Source: Hemicentrotus pulcherrimus
Taxonomy: Eukaryota; Echinodermata; Echinoidea; Camarodonta; Strongylocentrotidae
Direction of reading: 5' to 3'
NCBI GenBank assembly: GCA_003118195.1
Contig: BEXV01000074.1
Location: 158,717-183,829, forward strand
DNA: 25,113 bases
Made by a program: the position numbers and the translations under genes. Below, piece after piece: positions 17,274 through 25,113 of the stretch. Every line of letters begins with the position of its first letter. The first letter of the stretch is position 1. The notes below the pieces were generated by a model that was not told the origin of the DNA, ran no database searches, and saw only the letters and a list, made by a program, of their open reading frames with translations.

Positions 17274-18123
17274 AAAATTCAAAACAGTTTTAGTGCTCTT
17301 CTGAAATTCTATCCATTTACTCTTATATCCCTGCTGATAATATCAAATTTTGTTTATCAGTACTGATTGTCCTTGAGTTCGCTGTCTATGATTTTAAGGA
17401 ATGAAATCTAGATGCAATGATTTGATTTAGTTTTATTTATAGTCAACCTTCAGTGGCTATTAGAAATTCACTTATTACAAAAATTTGCTGCACTCTTTTA
17501 TACCAAGACCGGAGAATCTTCTGATATGGGATGAAAGTATTATTTTATCCGAGTATAATTGTCCCATATCCTTGAAGACATTATCGTATTTAACCACCAA
17601 AACTATGTTTAAATATTTTAATTCTGCTGTATTTTAAAATCATGTTCTTGGAATCAGATTTAAATTAACCATATCCCATCTCTTCTTCCCAAGACCTGAC
17701 TAACTACAATACTCAAGATGAAAATGTATAACAACTAATTAGCAAGATGTGATTATAAAGTGGTAATCCTTGATATTGTATCTTGCAAGGAAACTGCCTT
17801 CTTCATTGTAGTAGAATTGAGGCTTCTTCAGATCTGAATCTTCTATTCTTAAGTTCCAGTTTTTCTTGTGCTTGTGTACACTGTACTTGTCAGAGTGCTT
17901 GTTACAAGCTACTTCGGATCATCTGTCAAAACGTCAGGCAACACATAAACAAAGGTTTTGTTGTTTTTTNGTAGGTATAATGGAGCAAAAACATTCTAAA
18001 ATGTTTTGCAAAAGGATAAGTTGGTACTACGAGCCATTATGTATGTACTAATGTCAAAATCATATGACTTAGTGCCCTTCTGACTCTCGGCAGATGTCTT
18101 CATTTTATTCACTTCCAGACAGT

Positions 18124-18242
18124 GTAATGGACATGGGCGTAAATCCTTATGTAATACCTATTGTTCAGGGGGGGGGATGATCTATTCATTCATGCCCCTG
18201 AACAATGGGTATTACGTAATGATTTACGCCCATGGTAATGGA
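18124..18242. mobile_element. hAT-type foldback MITE in the 3' UTR region
   Basis: Two 40-bp arms (18132-18171 and 18195-18234) are inverted repeats with three mismatches around a 23-base loop. The ends are CA...TG, and perfect 8-bp direct repeats GTAATGGA (18124-18131, 18235-18242) flank the element. An 8-bp target duplication is the hallmark of hAT transposition. Two of the three mismatches become G-U pairs in RNA, so a transcript would form a near-perfect 40-bp hairpin. Confidence 0.85.
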
Positions 18243-19478
18243 ACCTTATGTATAGTATTGGGTGCATATCAGGTCTATGTATGTCATAGATTATCACATC
18301 AGTAAATTAAACATGTATTTTACAAACCTAACCCTTGAAGTGGATGCACAAATATTGCAATAGGTTATACGTACAAATGCTTTTGTATAATAAGAGATAT
18401 TACACTGAAATTGGTGTGCATAAATCATGTTTAGATTATTCAAGCAGTATATTGTTGTACCTCAGTCACACATCCACACCTAATTTATGTAATTTTTTTG
18501 GTTGGTCTGTTGTAGGTGTGACTCAGTTATTTTTATATCTGTGATTGTCTATCCATCACCTTGAAAAACTATTTTCTGTTAAGTATATAGACTGTTTCCT
18601 TAAATATTGGATTGCAAACAGCTTCTTCTTTCATTTCTAGAAATTCAGTACATGGTTAATTAAACTATTCAGCCAATATTAGAGGCCTCATTTCTATCTT
18701 GGCCCTAAAAGACTTCATCATCTGTTGAATGGAACAAAAATTGCCATTGCAATACTTATTTAGGAGTTTCAAAATAGTGCATGAAAATAGAAAATATATA
18801 AATATAATAATAATAATGGGATTACTATTCCTTGAAGAATTTCATGACATAGCTATGAATGGGCTATACAGTGTATGTGCATACATGTTCAAGATGATCA
18901 TACACTGTAGAACAAGTACAATCTCTCATAGTGCTCTATCAATAGACTTTTGCAACTGTTTTGTGCTACAAGTCTCTGTAATAAGCTTTCAAAATCACAT
19001 CTTTATTAAGAAACAACTTACATATTATAATTGCTATAGTGATGAAATCATATTGAATTTTCTTCTAAGTAAATTATTTACTGAAGACTAAAGCCAAAGA
19101 TCTTTCAAAGAGCTTGATTTGACTATACAATAAGACAGTGAAAATCTCACAACACCTCTAAAGTAGCTATCAACAATTGGGCTCTTTCCTTATTAATATA
19201 ATATCCCCTTTGGAAAGATATTTCATTTATTCTTGAACTTGAAAAAGAGAGAGAAAACGGACATTATTTCCCATATGTTTTCAATGTGATGATTTATATA
19301 TTCTTAAACAGTTCATGTCATAGGTTTAGTAGAAAGACCAATTACTGATGTACATTATGATATTTCGTGATTTTGTAATTTATATTCTCGTAAGATATAT
19401 ATTGATTATTGTGGAACTTTGTGAATATTCATGTTCTCTGTATAAATATATTGTACTGTAGAAAGAAGAAAAAGCTTC

Positions 19479-19484
19479 AATAAA
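19479..19484 (+). terminator. Candidate polyadenylation signal of the SPRY/TIR gene
   Basis: First canonical AATAAA after the stop codon on the plus strand, 2.2 kb downstream. Earlier ATTAAA variants (18306, 18659) could be used instead. Confidence 0.4.
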
Positions 19485-19489
19485 TTATG

Positions 19490-20507
19490 AGTCTTTCATT
19501 ATATAAATTGTCAGATTATATCTTTTATTACAATACATACAAGCACCTACATTTACAAAGCTTAAACATATATACATTTAAATACAAACAGGATGGATCA
19601 CTGAGAGTTGTGATGCCTTTTCCTACTGTAATAGAGGGATGGAATGCCCCAACACATACAATCTTTGTGATAACCAACAATGGTCTGGTTTTGAAACAAA
19701 CATGGACGGATTTTACGAGTTGATACAGCAGAGTACATTTACCCACACACAAGCCAAATTCATGTGATAGCTCACTTAAATTAGATACAAATCTGTAAAA
19801 CTTCTACATGAATGTGAATGTACAACATTCAGGGATGTTTCCTTTTGTACATGTACTTGCCATTATTTGGAAAGAAATGCTTGCAGAATGAAAATATGGT
19901 CATACAAGGATATACATGTATATCCTTTTTTTAATTTGTTTATTGTTTGATGCATTTGTCCCATTTTTAAATAGATAAGTTTGAAAAACATTTTAGTTTT
20001 ACCATGAAGATTTTTTAAATTTAAATATCTGTCACTGGTGTACTCAAACCTTATGAATTCCTACACAGCAAATTAAACCAGCCTACCCCACAACAATAGA
20101 ACATTCATCGTCAAGATACGTGGGCTCGCTTACAGTTTATTGTTTTGTTTTTCCAGCGCCTTTTCAGTGCCTTTCAATGTGACAGATAAGAGCATTTAGC
20201 AGTTTAATATTACCCTGCATGAGCATGGAATTGGCTTACAGTATGCCATTTGCTATCTAAGATGTAAGGACCGGATTCATCTTTAACTACTATGTCAGAA
20301 AACCATAAATCTAGGATTTAAGATGTGTTCTTCATAATATAGATTTGTCCATACAAAGTTAATCTCGGGGTTTTGTCACAAACATATCCAGTGTAGCCTA
20401 GCAGTCACACACATTTTTTCTGATATAATAATTTTCACCGATTCGGTTTCAATATTGGCTATCAATTCCAAGGCAAATGTTCATGTCTTTTCGACAACAA
20501 GGTAATC
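19490..20507. other. Intergenic region between convergent genes
   Basis: AT-rich, with open frames that resemble nothing. Only the short palindrome at 19906-19927 stands out. Confidence 0.5.
19906..19927. repeat. 22-bp perfect palindrome
   Basis: AAGGATATACATGTATATCCTT lies in intergenic DNA between the convergent genes. No function is evident. Confidence 0.8.
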
Positions 20508-20513
20508 TTTATT
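20508..20513 (-). terminator. Candidate polyadenylation signal of the CXorf65-like gene
   Basis: AATAAA on the minus strand, about 85 bases after the stop codon at 20598, a normal distance for a short 3' UTR. Confidence 0.6.
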
Positions 20514-20597
20514 TACAGCGTCCATTAAACGAAAGAGAACTCAAAATCGCGACTGCAATATTATACGACATCAGTTTTGAAGGACTCATTTGTGCCG

Positions 20598-20776
20598 TCA
20601 TCGTTTGGAGGGTGTATTTCTAGATGCCGTACCCCCGCTGCGTCTACTCTGTGATTCTTGTTTCTGACGTCCTTTCCGCCTGTCGCCCTTCGCGGAGGAT
20701 GGTGACCCTGATCGATCACCCTTTCGTCTTCCTTTACCTCTTTCTCCTCCCTTCGTTGGTTTCGGATTTAATCGTG
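20598..20776 (-). CDS. CXorf65-like terminal exon, basic tail
   Basis: Acceptor AATCTGGATCAG; stop TGA at 20600-20598. Encodes RLNPKPTKGGERGKGRRKGD and a Lys/Arg/Ser/Gly-rich end. Basic C-termini also occur in the human relatives. The acceptor pyrimidine tract is weak, but phase and composition fit. Confidence 0.65.
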
Positions 20777-22619
20777 CTGATCCAGATTAAACAAACATAA
20801 AGATGGGGGAATGCTTTAAACTGCTTTATTATGCTTTAACGAACAACTTCGAAATAGAATCGGATGAGCAATGTCATATCTTATTATTATTGTCATTGTT
20901 ATTACGTCTTGGTGTAACCTTAGCCTGGGAAGGGAAAAGAGCGAACTGAATATTCAATTTACTTGCCCACATTCTATTACGAAACAAAGCAGTTACGAAT
21001 CAGGATGGAGTAAGTTTGAAATCAATAAGCTAATTTGATACGACGGAGAAGAAACGTTGTATTTAAGTTACTGGAAGACAAAAGCATACCTAGCTATTGT
21101 TAGGCTACAACATTGTCCCTGGAGAGGCAACATCTTACATGATAGAACATCTGGAAAAATACTCTTAAATCATTTGTCAAAACTCGGTTTTGTAATTATT
21201 TATCACATTAAAGATGTATCTTTAACTTAGTTTGAAGCAACACCAAAAAGTCTGACATTGAATGATTAGCATTCCAAACACGGATGAAAAAAGAAATTTC
21301 TTTTTACTAGAAAAATATAGTACGAATTCGATGGCTAAGATGGTTTTAAAAAGATTACATCTAGAAGATACTTACATAAGAAATCTTTATCATCGTCTAT
21401 TCCTTGTAAAAGTGGGATGTATGTAAGACGATCATCATCACCTTCGTCTCCATCTCCTACGTAATGAAAAAATATGACTAATTACCCTGGTAATGACAAG
21501 ACAATGCTATCATTACCACAACATATACACAACTAGGAATGAATATACGAGCACGCATTCTAAATGAAATGTTTTTTTTTACATATTCGTTATACTTTTG
21601 TTCCGTAAAATTTAACTTTTAAGTAGCGGGTGCATGAAGTTTTCCTGATAAATACAAATACATGTACAGGCGATCGTGGATCTAATCAAAGGCAATAGGC
21701 GTAGTCATTTTTGTCATTTCTTGCCGTATAATGTGCTCGAGATAATATAATTTTCAGCATGATCGCGCCATTGCATTTCTAAGCCGGATCCATTTTGCAT
21801 TAATTTGTTTTATACTCATATATCAACACAATCTTTCATTTTATCTACATTTGTCAAAAAACTTGTTATCAACGAATGTATCACATGTACTATTTTCGAG
21901 AACCGCCAGTATGCAGAGATACGTCACAATAAATATATCACTTTCTGAACGGTAACGCTTGATCCTCAGTTTGATGTGAGAACTTGAATTTAATATTAAT
22001 ATGCATTGCATATTTCCTGAATAATAAAGGTGGCATACTTACGTTCTACTCTGACGAGTATAAAAGAGCCCCTGTCAGTCAGGAAGTTCCTGCCATAATC
22101 ATCAAGATGACCGGGCAAATTGGCAACCGATCCGTTCTCATCTGACAAATCTATCACATCTAAATGAAAGAAGAAGAAATAGAGTAAATTATCCCCATTA
22201 ATACCAATTAGTGTCTAACACTGTCACAAAGACACCCGACAACACTCTCAATAGCCTAGCTTGTCGTCCATCACCTAATGAAAATGTCGAAACGTTATTT
22301 GTACATGTATTACGTAAGCAAGACATGATTTCTATAGGACATACATTAAAACTGGATGCCCTCGACTTGATGTCTTAAAAAGTTCTTTGCAAATACGTTG
22401 TCTATAAAGCCAAATAACAATCGGGTTTTGAAGATATTTTAGAGACTGAACGGAACCCACCACTCTATTTCCATCATATAAAAGAGAACGATCAGAAAAA
22501 TAAAAACATCGGCTACCATGGTAACAACTTACCATCCTCGTCACAATTGCATCTTTCTCTGATATTGTCCAGTAAAATCACGTTTCGGCAATTAGGGTTG
22601 AACAATTCACTCTTGTCAT
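20598..22619 (-). CDS. CXorf65/C22orf15-family protein, 5'-incomplete (four exons)
   Basis: The join of 22619-22533, 22159-22043, 21456-21376 and 20776-20598 keeps phase 1 at every junction. The protein has FNPNCRNVILLDNIRERC, then DVIDLSDENGSV, then LTDRGSFILVRVERDG and YIPLLQGIDDD, and a basic tail. The order NPNC, IDL-DE-G, a V-rich strand, VER, and PLL is that of human CXorf65 and C22orf15, a family (Pfam 'Il2rg putative') of small proteins of unknown function. About 154 residues are visible. The missing first exon should code for only about ten residues; I searched the minus strand to the window end for a Met-Phe-type start with a phase-1 donor and found none I trust. Confidence 0.75.
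21376..21456 (-). CDS. CXorf65-like exon 4
   Basis: Acceptor TTCATTACGTAG; donor T|GTAAGT. Encodes an acidic run DGDEGDDD followed by RLTYIPLLQGIDDDKDF. The PLL motif is shared with human relatives. Confidence 0.75.
22043..22159 (-). CDS. CXorf65-like exon 3
   Basis: Acceptor TTCTTTCATTTAG; donor C|GTAAGT. Encodes DVIDLSDENGSVANLPG, then YGRNFLTDRGSFILVRVE, the best conserved part of the family. Confidence 0.8.
22533..22619 (-). CDS. CXorf65-like exon 2
   Basis: Acceptor TTCCTTTTGCAG; donor G|GTAAGT. Encodes DDKSELFNPNCRN and ILLDNIRERCNCDED. The NPNC motif corresponds to the conserved N-x-x-C of the family. Confidence 0.75.
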
Positions 22620-25113
22620 CTGCAAAAGGAAGAAACAAATTTTAAAATGACATTGAACAGAAAGCATTAAGCATGTATACCTCGAAGATAGTCGTGCAGT
22701 AGAACAGCTATGATTTCATCACTACTACAAGAACTAAAAAAGTAACATACAGCAAATACGCAAATAACAAAGGACCCGTTAAAGTGAATGTATTCTATTT
22801 AAGTGTCCTCCATCACTTTCTACTATTCGTCTCGCAATGTCAACATTTCCCCCATCTTTTCCACCTGAGAATTTGTAACAAGTTGTATTGTACAAAAACG
22901 GGAACAAAATCAGAGAAATACATAAAGTTGAACAGAAATTGTCCCAACAATAAGAGAATAATTTTAAATGTTTGAAAGCTGAGAGCACTCAATCTTTTTT
23001 GTTGGGAATCTCAAATTGGCAAATTAGCCATGCACTCAAGACAGGAAACCCTGGTAATTAAATTTGTGTTTGTTCATATTCTTGCATACTTTAAAGAAAG
23101 GGGAAATCAAATAATTTAATTCATCACTAAGACTAATTAATATTTAATTCATTTCCAATTATTTTTAAATTAATTTCTAAGACTAATTTCTCGTGATATA
23201 TCTGACATCAAACTCCCATCAAACTTTCAGCAAGAATTTCAGGCCCCTTCCGTGACGTCTATTTTGTTGTTTTAACTCTAAGAATGTCTTCAAAAGTCCT
23301 TAGGTATAAATAAAACACATACACCTTCAAGAAGCGTCAATTCCGTAAAACATGCACATCGTAGGACACGAACATAACTTTACTCGTTCCAAAATAAATA
23401 CGTTTCTACTTTAGATTAGATAATGGTAATACCCTTAATCAAATGAATGTAGCATGTTTATTGTTTACTTGACAATAATCAAGGAAGCTCAGAAGTGCAG
23501 GAGACCGCAATCATAAGCGAAGTTTGACAAGGATGACGACCTCCAAAAAAAATCTTAATGTAAAATTGGCCAAAATTCTCAACGACTTCAACACTTTTAA
23601 ATATTACAGAATATTGATTTGATAATATAGACAAAGGTTGCACTACAGAAATTGTTAGGCATGATTTACAACAGCAATTCATTTCCGTTTCCCCTTCTCC
23701 TTTGAAGTATAACATATTACACTACCAAGTTCTCAGCCCTTTGTATACACCCTTCGCTCTGTTAATGTATGAATGTATCAGATCTAAAGATTTTTGTTAC
23801 AGTCTGACAGTTGTATGACTCCATCGAAGTGACCCTGGAGATTGTAAAATCAATCAAATTCTAATAAAAAAAACATACCTCCTATGTTTGTCTGCAGGTA
23901 TAATTACAATGACTTGAATGTGAATATTTGAAAAGTAACACATGACTACTTTATCGAATAATTCTTCTCATACGTACTTCTCTCGTTATTAATTCAACAA
24001 AAGATTTTTTTGTATAGAGGGTGACTTAATGAAAACGTGACTTGACAAAATGATTATTGATTGTACAACAAAGTGTCACGAAAAGACTGAAAGTGCGTGT
24101 ACCTTGGAAGTTTGATTCTTTTTTATTCCTTTTAATGTGCTGGCGCATTATAAGTTTCCGTACTGTTGTTTTCGCTTCATCTTTTCAGATTAATGTTCAC
24201 CATGTTGGCAGTGGACATTGCACTACATTGATAGAGTAATACAAGTGTTTTTATTTTATTTTATAGAAACATGTATCCATCATAATCAAGCTTCTTTTGC
24301 GTACTGTGAGGAACAGCACAAAAATAAATCCCCATCTAACTTCTTGATCGAATTAAGTAGGAGAACCCGATCAAAATATATTTATGAACAAGCAGGGTTC
24401 ACATTTTATATACGTAATATACACACTGTTTTATTGTTAAGTTGCTATAGAAACGGATGTTTTTCTTGCATTAATATGATTGGTATACTCCTGCATCCTC
24501 TCGAACCAAATACCGATCAATCCCTATTTCAAAGAAAGAAACCCCACATCTCCGAACTTTATTTATTTGATAATGAGAACAATTATGAAAATGACGACTA
24601 ATATATATATATATTCAAATTAGTATTATAAAAATAATACTCTATGATTTACTATCAATTTAATTTTCTTTGCGTTTATGTAGTAAAAAGGTAAAAAAAA
24701 ATAAGTGCGAGTGTAATCTACAACAATCTCTCCTTTGCTGTCCAATGATAAAAGAGGACAGGTAATGTGTTTTCATGCATGGATAAGACAAACTGTTGTT
24801 ATGACAACAAACTTCTTACCGAAAATGAGTAAAGGGTTTGTTACGCTGTATCAGCCCATACAATCTGCCTAGTCAAATATCATTGGTATCAAACTCTCCC
24901 AGTTTACTTTTTCTCTGGTATAAATCAAGAGAAGTGAAGCCATGAACGTTGAAACGAAAGAGATTAGCTGTACTGTAGTTACTCAAGTAACTCATGTGCT
25001 ACACAATGGATGCCCGTCAATCTATAGAAGTGTTTCTAACATAATGTTTGCATTCTATTGTTCCGTCACAGAATAGATAGTCAGCTTCTCCAAAACATTT
25101 CCTATTGTATCTT
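22620..25113. other. Right-hand region without a supported gene
   Basis: Expected to hold intron 1 or the promoter side of the CXorf65-like gene. Open frames here lack similarity or splice logic. An (AT) run sits near 24601-24614. I see no coding segment I can support. Confidence 0.5.

Larger units (their letters stand above)
17274..19500 (+). other. Probable 3' UTR and downstream flank of the SPRY/TIR gene
   Basis: No coding sequence is supported here. There is no AATAAA until 19479; weaker ATTAAA signals occur at 18306 and 18659. The 3' UTR could therefore be up to about 2.2 kb. It contains the foldback element at 18124-18242 and an N at 17970. Confidence 0.5.
20777..22532 (-). other. Introns of the CXorf65-like gene
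   Basis: Three introns of about 600, 590 and 370 bases between the listed exons, AT-rich. Nothing else was recognised. Confidence 0.55.

Noticed and set aside
19487..19723. 78-codon open frame downstream of the SPRY/TIR gene
   Set aside because: No similarity or splice context, and it lies beyond the likely poly(A) signal.
19906..19927. Palindrome followed by a T-run as a bacterial-type terminator
   Set aside because: The window is eukaryotic nuclear DNA, so an intrinsic terminator is not expected; kept only as a palindrome.
23340..23376. Minus-strand MFVSYDVHV as first exon of the CXorf65-like gene
   Set aside because: The Met-Phe start is tempting, but there is no GT donor in the required phase 1 before the stop.
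24218..24601. 127-codon plus-strand frame near the right end
   Set aside because: AT-rich, with no domain or motif and no supporting splice sites.
1..25113. CRISPR arrays, operons or bacterial mobile islands
   Set aside because: Spliced genes, poly(A) signals and SINE/MITE repeats show animal nuclear DNA; no regularly spaced repeats were seen.

Overview
This is a piece of an animal nuclear genome. The genes are split by GT-AG introns of roughly 0.3-2 kb, the DNA is AT-rich, and there are tRNA-derived SINEs and small terminal-inverted-repeat elements. Gene content and texture suggest a marine invertebrate deuterostome, most likely an echinoderm such as a sea urchin; this is inference, not a proven assignment.

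Layout. (1) Left, minus strand: the 5' end of TOMM20 (mitochondrial import receptor). Its first coding exon at 2935-3067 is clear, and a candidate linker exon lies at 904-974. The rest of the gene lies beyond base 1. The intron and flank carry SINE-like and simple repeats, a 28-bp perfect palindrome and a GC-rich island. (2) Centre, plus strand: one gene of 19 coding exons, 5453-17273, encoding a predicted 1087-residue protein that I reconstructed exon by exon with every reading-frame phase matching. It contains four SPRY-like domains, then a TIR-like domain, then a Gly-rich tail ending in a CaaX-type prenylation motif (CIIL). Exons 1-7 and 8-14 form two matching seven-exon blocks with the same intron phases, so the four SPRY domains appear to come from duplication of a two-SPRY unit. 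Intron 8 appears to be GC-AG. An unused exon-like segment with good splice sites would truncate the protein before the TIR-like domain. (3) Right, minus strand: four exons (20598-22619) of a homologue of the human CXorf65/C22orf15 family of uncharacterised proteins, ending in a very basic tail. Its first exon was not found.

Assembly caution. Bases 4010-5116 and 5118-6224 are the same 1107-bp sequence with three visible substitutions and no indels, abutting a single N at 5117. This looks like two overlapping contigs or haplotypes joined without merging, so the apparent duplication of exons 1 and 2 of the central gene is probably artificial. Other single Ns are at 2225 and 17970.

The most interesting item is the central gene: a multi-SPRY/TIR protein with a predicted lipid anchor, an architecture I do not recognise as a described family. 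SPRY domains are protein-binding modules and TIR domains act in innate immune signalling or NAD+ cleavage, so a membrane-associated sensor or adaptor is a reasonable hypothesis. The usual TIR catalytic glutamate does not appear to be present. The central gene converges with the CXorf65-like gene: their candidate poly(A) signals are at 19479 (+) and 20508 (-).
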